Shown piece after piece: positions 1 through 6,196 of a stretch of DNA of 10,652 nt. Within the stretch, counting starts at the first letter, position 1. Every line of letters begins with the position of its first letter. Location of the stretch: the NCBI GenBank assembly GCA_002427325.1, contig DIQS01000039.1, forward strand, positions 8,254 through 18,905, read 5' to 3'. The notes beneath the pieces were generated by a model. That model was given only the letters and a program-made list of their open reading frames with translations, was not told where the DNA came from and did no database searches. The translations under genes were made by a program, and so were the position numbers. The stretch comes from Cloacimonetes bacterium UBA5456 (lineage in GTDB: Bacteria; Cloacimonadota; Cloacimonadia; Cloacimonadales; Cloacimonadaceae).

Positions 1-7
1 ATCATGA

Positions 8-26
8 CCAGAACCCAGTAAGGAAG
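8..26 (+). repeat. Left arm of a 19-bp perfect inverted repeat
   Basis: These 19 bases (CCAGAACCCAGTAAGGAAG) are the exact reverse complement of the last 19 bases of the window. Beyond the perfect part, both copies carry GAAAATC a few bases further in (32-38 here; 10621-10627 on the opposite strand), so the similarity may continue in a diverged form. No gene overlaps it. It could be a dispersed intergenic repeat, the end of a mobile unit, or the repeat at which an assembly broke. No transposase lies nearby. Confidence 0.8.
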
Positions 27-157
27 GCTCGGAAAATCCTTCAAAAAAACAGTTCAGAGAGCACAAATATCAAAAAAGTCTTGCCAAAATCCAAAGATAT
101 ATAATAAAGGTAACAGGCTTGGGCTAATCGGGATATGATCGAAGCTTGGTAAATCAC

Positions 158-187
158 TTGTTTGCCCAAGAACCCTCAAGATAATAT
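158..187 (+). promoter_or_regulatory. Candidate promoter of the transglutaminase-like gene
   Basis: TTGTTT at 158-163 and TAATAT at 182-187 are separated by 18 bases and resemble -35 and -10 boxes of a housekeeping sigma factor. They lie about 30 bases before the start codon. The surrounding sequence is AT-rich and noncoding. Promoter consensus in this lineage is unknown to me, so this is a pattern match only. Confidence 0.35.
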
Positions 188-204
188 AAATTCAGACAGA
201 TATA

Positions 205-210
205 GAGGAG
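205..210 (+). promoter_or_regulatory. Ribosome binding site that selects the ATG at 217
   Basis: GAGGAG lies six bases before ATG 217 but only three before the in-frame GTG at 214. Normal spacing therefore favours the ATG, giving an 821-residue protein. Confidence 0.6.
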
Positions 211-216
211 AATGTG

Positions 217-2682
217 ATGCGAAAATCACTGATGATATTTCTACTTTTGGCGGCAATAAGCCTGCAAGCGGCGCTTCCGAATGAATTCAGCAAAAAGGGT
301 AATCCTGCGCTCTATGGAAAGCTCAAAAAGCTCGCAGCAGAAAACATCCGCAACCTGCCAAAAGCTCAAACAAAGGCGTTTAAGAAGCTTTTGAAAAATC
401 ACGATAACTCGTTGATGGCGTATCTGATTGCCTATGAGATGGACTCCAAACTCTCTGAGGCAGATCCCGCCGATTTGCTGTCCAACTATCGCGAGATCAC
501 CGCTCTTTTGGAGAAAGAAGGACTGCGCTATCCGCCTGAGTTCTTCCTCTCTTACATCGCCAAACAAAGCGTGTCCGATGAGCGGATCGAGGCATATCGC
601 GCTGCCTTGCTCGAAGATGGACTGGCTCAAGCTCTGGAGATTGAAGACCTCACCGAGCGCTATCGTGAAACGGCTTCATGGTGCGTGGAAAAGCTCTATT
701 TCAAGCAAACCAGCGGACGCGATCAGACGCCCTTGGATATCACTCAGAAATCGCTCTATGGGCGCTGTGAAGAGATGCAAATCCTCTTTGTTGCCGCCGC
801 ACGCACGGTTGGGCTTCCCTCTCGTGCAGCAAGCACGCCATGGTGGGCTCACATGGATAATAACCACGCTTGGGCAGAGGTATATCTCGATGGGGAATGG
901 ATTTACACCGGTGATATGGACGCCGCCTATTTCCCGAATCAGACATGGTTTAGCGGAATGGTGGATAAGACCGTGATGATTTTAGCCGATGGAAGTATGG
1001 GCGACACGGATGAGGAAGTCTTGTTTTCGGGACGCTATGACAGCGTGATTAATTCCACACAGAACTATTCCAAGGAGCGCACTCGCAGGGTCAGTCTATC
1101 TTGCATCGATGAAGAAGGTAATCCGCTGAACAATGTGCAGATAGGCGTCATGGTTTTCAATTGGGGAGCCTTGCGTCCGCTGCTTATCCTGCAAAGCGAT
1201 AAAGAGGGAAAACTCAGCTTCACCACCGGGCGCGGAGACTTCTATATCTCTGCCTATAAAGATGATATGATGGCACTTAGCTTGGTGAATGCCTCGGCTA
1301 TTGAGGAACCTTCTCTTGAAATCGTGCTTAAAAAAGACTTTGATCTCGAGCTACAAGAAATGCTTTTTTATCCCTCAAATGAGATGGTCTGGCAAAATGC
1401 GCCGGATGAATATAAAGAGGACATCGCCCGCCGCAAGGAAATCTGGCAAAATCAGCTTAAAGATTGGGAAGTCGCCGCCATCGACGGGGAAGAAGGCAAG
1501 CGCGCAGAGCTGCTGAAGCAAAGCTTGGGAAATTATCCTGCAATGCGCGAGTTTTTCTCCCGATTTGAAGAGATTGAGGAGGACTATCTTGACTATCTGC
1601 TCGGCTCTGATCCGAAGTTCATCTGGCAAGCGGAGGCAAATCTCCTCGAGGCGCACTACCGTTTTTGGCTCTCGCAGGATGAAAAAGGAGTGGCTCAGCT
1701 CCTTTCGCCTGTGCAATATTTTGAGGAATTGCCTCGTCCCTATCTTGAAAAAGGTGAGTATCAGTTCTATCCTAAGAGCTTCATCCAAAAGGGAGATAGC
1801 GATAAAGCGAAGATCAAGAAGGTCTTTTCTCACCTGAAAAAGAAGCATAAAATCAAGCCAAAAAAGAGTATTAACGGCATCCTGCGCATGGATATCGCCG
1901 CCAAGACGAAGCATCTTACACCTCTGCAATATCGGATGCTTGCGGTCAACATGCTCCGCGCAAACGGCATTCCGGCTGATTTCACGCGGCTGCCAAATCA
2001 AATCCTTATCCATGCTGATGATGAATGGAGCTATTATGATGTAAGCAAAAATCGCTTTGCCGAAGAAGGCAAGGAAGGTGCACAGCGTCTCCTCAAACTC
2101 AAGGTCATGGACGAGCAGGGTGCTCCCGTCAAAGTAAGCATGGAACAGATCAGCGTCAATCGCCTCATCGATGGCATCTTCTATAGCTTAAATCATTCTT
2201 TTGAAACGCTTGCTGCGGGTGAATATGAGCTTAGTCTCGGTGCTGAGGAGCTGTATCTGAATTACGGCTATCGTGTCTCTGACTCTCAGACAGCTGCGAT
2301 TGTCCGCAAGATCACGCCCGATATGGATGAATTGAAGCTCACGGCATATTCATATCCGCGCTCGTGGAAGCCGGCACCGAAAGAGATTCTTGCCCTCTTT
2401 GATGAGGAAACTCTTGAAAAGCAAAGCCTTATCCTCTTGGGTAATCCCGATCAGGAAAACACCCTCAGAGTGCTGACAAAGATACAGGATAGCGAGCATG
2501 ATTATGTCTTCTTTGGTGCCTTCGTAGCAGGCGCAAACTCACACAAGAACTATCGCTATCTCTCTGAGTGGCATCATCTTATCAATGAAGATAGCAGCTA
2601 TCAAAAGAGCACTTTCACGCTTCTCAAAGACGCCGATGGTTGGAAAATCTATGACGGCATCTGGGAAAGATTGCCGCGGTGA
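217..2682 (+). CDS. Secreted transglutaminase-like protein with duplicated core
   Basis: The protein has 821 residues. A signal peptide is clear: basic start MRKS, hydrophobic stretch LMIFLLLAAIS, and a likely cut after SLQA near residue 19. Residues about 30-150 are mostly helical and unrecognised. A transglutaminase/cysteine-protease core follows, with the triad candidates Cys184 (GRCEEM), His217 (NNHAWAEV) and Asp233 (TGDMD). Residues about 289-350 look like a beta-sandwich of the carboxypeptidase regulatory type (IDEEGNPL). After a charged helical linker (about 375-550), a second transglutaminase-like segment (about 560-615) lacks the Cys and His, and another beta-sandwich-like segment follows (about 624-710, MDEQGAPV). 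The family breaks or forms peptide or isopeptide bonds; the substrate here is unknown. It probably acts in the periplasm or outside the cell. I see no membrane anchor or sorting domain at the C-terminus. The domain call is firm, the biological role is not. Confidence 0.85.
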   Translation: MRKSLMIFLLLAAISLQAALPNEFSKKGNPALYGKLKKLAAENIRNLPKAQTKAFKKLLKNHDNSLMAYLIAYEMDSKLSEADPADLLSNYREITALLEKEGLRYPPEFFLSYIAKQSVSDERIEAYRAALLEDGLAQALEIEDLTERYRETASWCVEKLYFKQTSGRDQTPLDITQKSLYGRCEEMQILFVAAARTVGLPSRAASTPWWAHMDNNHAWAEVYLDGEWIYTGDMDAAYFPNQTWFSGMVDKTVMILADGSMGDTDEEVLFSGRYDSVINSTQNYSKERTRRVSLSCIDEEGNPLNNVQIGVMVFNWGALRPLLILQSDKEGKLSFTTGRGDFYISAYKDDMMALSLVNASAIEEPSLEIVLKKDFDLELQEMLFYPSNEMVWQNAPDEYKEDIARRKEIWQNQLKDWEVAAIDGEEGKRAELLKQSLGNYPAMREFFSRFEEIEEDYLDYLLGSDPKFIWQAEANLLEAHYRFWLSQDEKGVAQLLSPVQYFEELPRPYLEKGEYQFYPKSFIQKGDSDKAKIKKVFSHLKKKHKIKPKKSINGILRMDIAAKTKHLTPLQYRMLAVNMLRANGIPADFTRLPNQILIHADDEWSYYDVSKNRFAEEGKEGAQRLLKLKVMDEQGAPVKVSMEQISVNRLIDGIFYSLNHSFETLAAGEYELSLGAEELYLNYGYRVSDSQTAAIVRKITPDMDELKLTAYSYPRSWKPAPKEILALFDEETLEKQSLILLGNPDQENTLRVLTKIQDSEHDYVFFGAFVAGANSHKNYRYLSEWHHLINEDSSYQKSTFTLLKDADGWKIYDGIWERLPR

Positions 2683-2696
2683 TAGTTTATCTGGCA

Positions 2697-2714
2697 AAGC
2701 CTCGGTTTAGGCTT
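2697..2714 (+). terminator. Weak hairpin after the transglutaminase-like gene
   Basis: AAGCCT (2697-2702) and AGGCTT (2709-2714) form a six-pair stem with a six-base loop. What follows is ATATTAGATT rather than a run of T, so this is at best a weak terminator. It lies in the 70-base gap between two genes and may allow read-through into the next one. Confidence 0.25.
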
Positions 2715-2741
2715 ATATTAGATTATAGAACATGCAAATAG

Positions 2742-2746
2742 AAGGA
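2742..2746 (+). promoter_or_regulatory. Ribosome binding site that selects the ATG at 2753
   Basis: AAGGA lies six bases before ATG 2753. The earlier in-frame ATG at 2732 has no purine-rich motif before it, and starting there would place this site inside the gene. The start at 2753 also fits the usual short N-terminal lead of the family. Confidence 0.6.
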
Positions 2747-2752
2747 AAGACA

Positions 2753-4036
2753 ATGCAAAATCAAGAGATTGGAATTCACCAATTTATGCCGGACAAAATC
2801 TGGAAATGGAAGATCCTTGAAAAGAAGATAGGACAGCACCTCTATTTGCACGATTATCAGGAGATACGCCTCTCTATCCTGCAAAATTATGACGTTATCA
2901 AAGAAGGTCTCACCGTGTTGCTCGAAAAAGAAGAGGCAAAAGAAAACGGTGATACTATCATCAAACTCCCGCGCCTTTCGAAAGATGAACCCAATCTCGC
3001 ACTCAGGCCGGAAGGAACCATCAGCGTGCTCCATCATGCGGCTCCAACGCACGTTGACGGCGAGGTGCAAAGATTCTACTATTTCGGTGCTATGTTCCGC
3101 CGTGATGCAGGGCAAAGTCCGCGTGAATTCCATCAATTGGGCGCAGAATTGCTCGGCAGCGATAGCATCATCTCCGTGAATGAGATCATCTCGATGAGCG
3201 TGAAGATCTGCCAAAGCCTCGGGCTCAAAGATGTCTCGCTGAAGCTAAATAACTTTGGCTGTGAGACTTGCCGTCCTGCTTTCATCGCTGATATGGAGAA
3301 TTTCCTGAGCAAAAAAAAGAGCGATCTTTGTAAGAATTGCTTTGAAAAACTCAACAGCAATCCTTTTGCGGATACGCGATGCAATGAGCCGGCTTGTCTG
3401 AAGGTCTTGGACGATGCGCCGGTGATGCTGAATTATCTCTGCGATGATTGCACTTCGCGCTTTAATAGCGTGAAAAAGATACAGGCAAATCTCGCCCATC
3501 AGTATGTCGTAAACCCCAAGCTTTATAAGAATTACGCCTATTACAATGATGTTGTCTTCGATCTCGTGATCAACAGCGGTGGCGAGGAGCGACTGATCGG
3601 CGGTGGCGGACGATATGACAATCTCTCGCGCAAGATCACGGGCAAAAACATCCCCGCAGTGGGATTCTATATCGATGTCGATACGCTGTTTGAGATCATG
3701 GATAGGCGCGGGCTTTTCATCCCTCAGGACAAAAGCTTTTGCGTCTATATCGTCTCGCAAAGCAAGGAACTCGAGATGATGGTCTTGCAGATCGCGCACG
3801 AGTTTCATGAAAATAACATCAAAACAGTGCTCAGCACAAACACGCGCAGCATGCAGGAGGACGAGCTTGCTGCAAGACGTGCAAATTGCGACCTCATGCT
3901 CACCGTGCGTGAAGAAAACGTCCGCGATGGCAAGATTCTCATCCGCAATCTTTCCAAAGATCATCAAGATTATGTTAGCCTAAATGGCATCCTTTCCTCA
4001 ACCCTCATAGCCCGTAAAGCTTTGAACAAAGAATAA
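2753..4036 (+). CDS. Histidyl-tRNA synthetase paralogue, probably non-canonical (HisZ-like)
   Basis: This 427-residue class II synthetase-fold protein follows the layout of HisRS. It has LALRPEGT (82-89), motif 2 (FYYFGAMFRRD, then REFHQLGAELLG to about 135), a cysteine-rich insert with CxxC 170/173, CxxC 193/196, Cys210/215 and CxxC 230/233, the histidine-binding GGGGRYD (283-289), and a C-terminal anticodon-binding-like domain (about 328-427). The usual RGLDYYT motif reads KNYAYYN, so the catalytic arginine aligns with Lys259. Motif 3 reads GFYIDVDT instead of GfaxGxER, so its arginine is replaced by Thr311. Tyr263/264, Tyr288 and Glu132, which line the histidine pocket, are kept. The pattern suggests a histidine-binding paralogue like HisZ, the regulatory partner of HisG. 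However, typical HisZ lacks the anticodon domain, and no hisG is nearby. A divergent working HisRS cannot be excluded. ridA follows 18 bases downstream. Confidence 0.75.
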   Translation: MQNQEIGIHQFMPDKIWKWKILEKKIGQHLYLHDYQEIRLSILQNYDVIKEGLTVLLEKEEAKENGDTIIKLPRLSKDEPNLALRPEGTISVLHHAAPTHVDGEVQRFYYFGAMFRRDAGQSPREFHQLGAELLGSDSIISVNEIISMSVKICQSLGLKDVSLKLNNFGCETCRPAFIADMENFLSKKKSDLCKNCFEKLNSNPFADTRCNEPACLKVLDDAPVMLNYLCDDCTSRFNSVKKIQANLAHQYVVNPKLYKNYAYYNDVVFDLVINSGGEERLIGGGGRYDNLSRKITGKNIPAVGFYIDVDTLFEIMDRRGLFIPQDKSFCVYIVSQSKELEMMVLQIAHEFHENNIKTVLSTNTRSMQEDELAARRANCDLMLTVREENVRDGKILIRNLSKDHQDYVSLNGILSSTLIARKALNKE

Positions 4037-4054
4037 TTATCAAGGAGAAATAAG

Positions 4055-4426
4055 ATGAAATCAATCATGACCCACAGTGCTCCCGCAGCGATCGGTCCAT
4101 ATTCACAAGCAGCTTTGATGAACGATACGCTCTTCATCAGCGGACAGCTTGGCATAGAGCCAAATACAGGCGAACTCGCAGAAGGTTTTGAAGCACAAGC
4201 AAATCTCGTGTTTCAACATATTAAATCCATCCTCGCAGCTGCTGGAATGGGAATGTCTCACGTGGTGAAAGTCTCGGTTTTCCTGCAAGATATGAACGAT
4301 TTTGCTCAACTGAATGAGATATATGCCCGCAACTTCAGCTCTCCATATCCTGCCCGTGAAGCCATCCAAGTGGCACGCCTGCCTAAGGGCGGACTCGTTG
4401 AAATCTCTGTAATTGCAATGAGATGA
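4055..4426 (+). CDS. ridA: RidA family enamine/imine deaminase
   Basis: A 123-residue protein of full RidA/YjgF/UK114 length. RidA hydrolyses reactive enamines and imines such as 2-aminoacrylate, released by PLP-dependent serine/threonine dehydratases, and so protects other PLP enzymes; it acts in the cytosol as a trimer. Key family features are visible: GPYSQA (14-19), SGQLG (29-33), the substrate-carboxylate-binding Arg101 in YPAREAIQV, the following VARLPKGG, and Glu116 in VEISVIA. The intact Arg and Glu suggest an active deaminase rather than a degenerate Rid subgroup. The start has AAGGAG at 4042-4047. The gene sits 18 bases after the HisRS paralogue and 7 bases before the adenosyltransferase, so the three are probably cotranscribed. 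Confidence 0.93.
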   Translation: MKSIMTHSAPAAIGPYSQAALMNDTLFISGQLGIEPNTGELAEGFEAQANLVFQHIKSILAAAGMGMSHVVKVSVFLQDMNDFAQLNEIYARNFSSPYPAREAIQVARLPKGGLVEISVIAMR

Positions 4427-4433
4427 GGCAAAT

Positions 4434-4955
4434 GTGAGCATCGTCACAAAAGGTGGAGACAAAGGCGAGACCTCTCTGTTTAGCGGAGAAAGAGTGCCCA
4501 AAACGGACTCTCGCGTGGAAGCCTATGGCAGTCTCGATGAATTGGACAGTCTGATCGGACTCTCGAAGCACTATCTCGAAGATGAGTCAGACTGTGCGCT
4601 CTTGACGCTCTTGCAGCGCAATCTGCATAAGATCATGGGCGAACTTGCCAGCATCACGAAGCTGCCTTCAACGATAATTGGTGAACAGGATGTGGAAAAG
4701 CTCACCCAGCAAATCCGCGACATCGAAGCAAAGCTCAAGTTAGAAGGATTTGTAGTCCCCGGCGCTTGCAAAGAAAGCGCATGGATGGACCTTTGTCGCA
4801 GTGTTGCCCGCAGAGCAGAACGTCGCGTACTCGCCCTCTCTGAGAGTGCTCCCGTCCGCGATTGCCTGCTGAAATATATCAACCGGCTCTCAGACTTCTT
4901 CTTCATCCTCGCCCGCAAAATAGAGCTCGAAAAAGGCGTCATCACCTACAAATAA
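4434..4955 (+). CDS. PduO-type cob(I)alamin adenosyltransferase
   Basis: A 173-residue protein that transfers the adenosyl group of ATP to cob(I)alamin to make coenzyme B12, needed by adenosylcobalamin-dependent mutases, dehydratases and class II ribonucleotide reductase. Family motifs are clear: the ATP-binding N-terminus TKGGDKGETSLFSGERV (5-21), VEAYGSLDELDSLIG (28-42), VPG then RSVARRAERRV (122-132), and INRLSDFFFILAR (149-161). The fold is a trimeric four-to-five-helix bundle. The start is GTG at 4434: the ATG in the overlapping frame at 4432 reads straight into TGA, and GAGG at 4425-4428, overlapping the ridA stop, is correctly spaced. Translation is probably coupled to ridA. Which B12-dependent enzyme it serves cannot be told from this window. 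Confidence 0.93.
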   Translation: MSIVTKGGDKGETSLFSGERVPKTDSRVEAYGSLDELDSLIGLSKHYLEDESDCALLTLLQRNLHKIMGELASITKLPSTIIGEQDVEKLTQQIRDIEAKLKLEGFVVPGACKESAWMDLCRSVARRAERRVLALSESAPVRDCLLKYINRLSDFFFILARKIELEKGVITYK

Positions 4956-4977
4956 TAGCCCAAATCAAACCGAAGTA

Positions 4978-5004
4978 GCATAAGTTCTTTGCTCATGCCG
5001 TTTT
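4978..5004 (+). terminator. Possible weak terminator after the adenosyltransferase gene
   Basis: GCATAAG (4978-4984) can pair with CTCATGC (4992-4998) with one A-C mismatch and a seven-base loop. It is followed by CG and four T. This is the only hairpin I see between the three-gene cluster and gpmA, and it is weak. Confidence 0.25.
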
Positions 5005-5005
5005 G

Positions 5006-5035
5006 TTGACTATATTTTCTATAGACAGATTATTT
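5006..5035 (+). promoter_or_regulatory. Candidate promoter of gpmA
   Basis: TTGACT at 5006-5011 is a good -35 match. Eighteen bases later TTATTT (5030-5035) is a poor -10; the -10 call is uncertain because the region is AT-rich. The same TTTTG plus TTGACTA context occurs before the ferredoxin gene, which supports the -35 part. Confidence 0.35.
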
Positions 5036-5058
5036 AGATTGATATAAGGAGTATAATT

Positions 5059-5805
5059 ATGTATAAAATAGTGTTGATCAGACACGGTGAGAGTGAGTGG
5101 AACAAAGCCAATCTATTCACCGGCTGGACAGATGTTGACCTTTCCCCACAAGGCATAGATGAGGCAAAGGAAGCCGGCAAACGTCTCAAAGAAGCTGGTT
5201 TCACCTTTGACGAAGCCCATACCTCCCTGCTCAAGCGTGCCATCAGAACACTGTGGCTCGCCTTGGATGAGATGGACTTAATGTACACCCCAATCCATCA
5301 CGACTGGCGTCTCAACGAGAGGCATTATGGTGCTCTTCAAGGCTTAGACAAAGCTGAAACAGCAGCTAAATATGGCGAAGAACAGGTTCTCATCTGGCGT
5401 CGTAGCTTCGATACCCCGCCGCCGCCGCTCACCAGAGACGACGAGCGTTATGCCGGACACGACCCGCGCTATCGTAATCTCGATGAGGATCAAATCCCCT
5501 TAAATGAGTCGCTTAAGGACACCGTCGCTCGCACCATGCCTTTCTGGAATGAAGTGATTATCCCGCGCCTCGTCGCAGGACGCAAGATGGTCATCGTGGC
5601 GCATGGCAACAGCCTCCGTGCGATTGTCAAAAACCTCGACGGCATCTCGGATCAAGACATCCTTGGGGTAAACATCCCCACCGGCATGCCCTTGGTCTAT
5701 GAATTTGACAAAGACCTCAAAGTTCTAAAGAAATATTACCTCGCTGATGAGGAAGAAGTGCGCGCTGCCGCCGAAGCAGTCGCCAAGCAAGGCAAAGCTA
5801 AATAA
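5059..5805 (+). CDS. gpmA: 2,3-bisphosphoglycerate-dependent phosphoglycerate mutase
   Basis: A 248-residue, full-length enzyme of glycolysis and gluconeogenesis that interconverts 3- and 2-phosphoglycerate through a phosphohistidine. The histidine-phosphatase superfamily motif IRHGESEWN starts at residue 7, with phosphoacceptor His9 and Arg8. Other active-site residues are Arg60 (LLKRAIRT), Glu87 (LNERHYG), Arg114/Arg115 (IWRRSFD) and His182 (VAHGNSLRA). The long insert with PPPPL and GHDPRY is typical of the GpmA type, as opposed to shorter phosphatase relatives. AAGGAG at 5046-5051 lies seven bases before the ATG. A candidate promoter precedes it and a strong terminator follows, so it is probably a single-gene unit. 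Enolase, the next enzyme of the pathway, is encoded 3.5 kb downstream. Confidence 0.98.
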   Translation: MYKIVLIRHGESEWNKANLFTGWTDVDLSPQGIDEAKEAGKRLKEAGFTFDEAHTSLLKRAIRTLWLALDEMDLMYTPIHHDWRLNERHYGALQGLDKAETAAKYGEEQVLIWRRSFDTPPPPLTRDDERYAGHDPRYRNLDEDQIPLNESLKDTVARTMPFWNEVIIPRLVAGRKMVIVAHGNSLRAIVKNLDGISDQDILGVNIPTGMPLVYEFDKDLKVLKKYYLADEEEVRAAAEAVAKQGKAK

Positions 5806-5827
5806 GCCCGATAATCCTCAATTTATC

Positions 5828-5865
5828 AAAGGTCAGAAGAGTTCTCTTTTGACCTTTCTTTTTTT
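5828..5865 (+). terminator. Strong intrinsic terminator of gpmA
   Basis: The left arm 5828-5841 (AAAGGTCAGAAGAG) pairs with 5844-5857 (CTCTTTTGACCTTT) along nearly 14 positions with one G-T wobble; the innermost pairs must open to form a loop. It is followed by C and seven T (5859-5865). It starts 22 bases after the gpmA stop. Confidence 0.85.
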
Positions 5866-5891
5866 CAAAGCCTTTAAATTCACGATTTTGC

Positions 5892-5920
5892 TTGACTAAT
5901 AACCGCAGCCTTTTTAGCTT
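5892..5920 (+). promoter_or_regulatory. Candidate promoter of the ferredoxin gene
   Basis: TTGACT at 5892-5897 and TAGCTT at 5915-5920 are 17 bases apart, the ideal spacing for a housekeeping promoter. It lies between the gpmA terminator and the ferredoxin start, where a promoter is needed. The -10 box is only a moderate match. Confidence 0.45.
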
Positions 5921-5935
5921 GAATAAAATATATAC

Positions 5936-5941
5936 AAGGAG
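5936..5941 (+). promoter_or_regulatory. Ribosome binding site that selects the ferredoxin ATG at 5949
   Basis: AAGGAG lies seven bases before ATG 5949. The reading frame is open back to a TTG at 5892, but that TTG belongs to the candidate -35 box and has no ribosome site, so the short form is right. Confidence 0.75.
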
Positions 5942-5948
5942 TCCCATC

Positions 5949-6119
5949 ATGGCGGTCAAGATTGATAAAGATACCTGCATCGGCTGCGGCGCATGCGTAG
6001 ATACATGCCCGGTTAGCGCGCTTAGCATGGTTGATGACAAAGCACAATGTGATGAAGGCACCTGCATTGACTGTGGTGCTTGCATAGCCGTATGCCCTAC
6101 TTCAGCCATTAGCGAGTAA
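5949..6119 (+). CDS. Small 2[4Fe-4S] ferredoxin (clostridial type)
   Basis: A 56-residue electron carrier with two complete cluster motifs: Cys10, 13, 16 and 20 (CIGCGACVDTCP) and Cys39, 42, 45 and 49 (CIDCGACIAVCP). In this family each CxxCxxCxxxCP motif gives three ligands to one cluster and one to the other. The length and internal twofold symmetry match clostridial-type ferredoxins, which shuttle low-potential electrons in anaerobes (pyruvate:ferredoxin oxidoreductase, hydrogenases, Rnf). One extra cysteine, Cys34, lies before the second motif and is not part of the standard pattern. The gene has its own candidate promoter and is followed by a hairpin with a T-tract. No partner oxidoreductase is encoded in the window. 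Confidence 0.95.
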   Translation: MAVKIDKDTCIGCGACVDTCPVSALSMVDDKAQCDEGTCIDCGACIAVCPTSAISE

Positions 6120-6140
6120 AAACAACCCAAACCAAGCATT

Positions 6141-6185
6141 AGGTGGAGCGGGGTCATATCGACCATTGTCTCCACCTTTTCTTTT
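6141..6185 (+). terminator. Intrinsic terminator or leader hairpin between ferredoxin and beta-helix genes
   Basis: AGGTGGAG (6141-6148) pairs perfectly with CTCCACCT (6170-6177). Inside the loop GGTC (6152-6155) can pair with GACC (6161-6164). The stem is followed by TTTCTTTT (6178-6185). It looks like a terminator for ferredoxin, but the T-tract directly abuts the AAGGAG (6186-6191) of the next gene, leaving no room for another promoter after it. Confidence 0.7.
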
Positions 6186-6196
6186 AAGGAGTAATC

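Noticed and set aside
118..170. CTTGGGC (118-124) and GCCCAAG (164-170) as a leader hairpin or operator
   Set aside because: Only seven bases with a 39-base gap and no extension; easily a chance match.
214..216. GTG as start of the transglutaminase-like gene
   Set aside because: Only three bases from the GAGGAG; the ATG three bases later has normal spacing.
156..302. Possible tandem DNA repeat behind the beta-helix coils
   Set aside because: The repeats (protein residues 156-302, bases about 6660-7100) are visible only in protein; the DNA copies are diverged and unevenly spaced, so no nucleotide repeat or CRISPR-like array exists.
1375..2013. Open frame of 212 codons on the - strand inside the transglutaminase-like gene
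   Set aside because: It lies wholly within a well-supported + strand gene, has no recognisable domain and no clear ribosome site.
2732..2752. Upstream in-frame ATG for the HisRS paralogue
   Set aside because: No ribosome site before it, while a good one sits correctly before ATG 2753.
3245..3967. Open frame of 240 codons on the - strand inside the HisRS paralogue
   Set aside because: The + strand carries unmistakable class II synthetase motifs over the same bases, and the antisense product matches nothing known to me.
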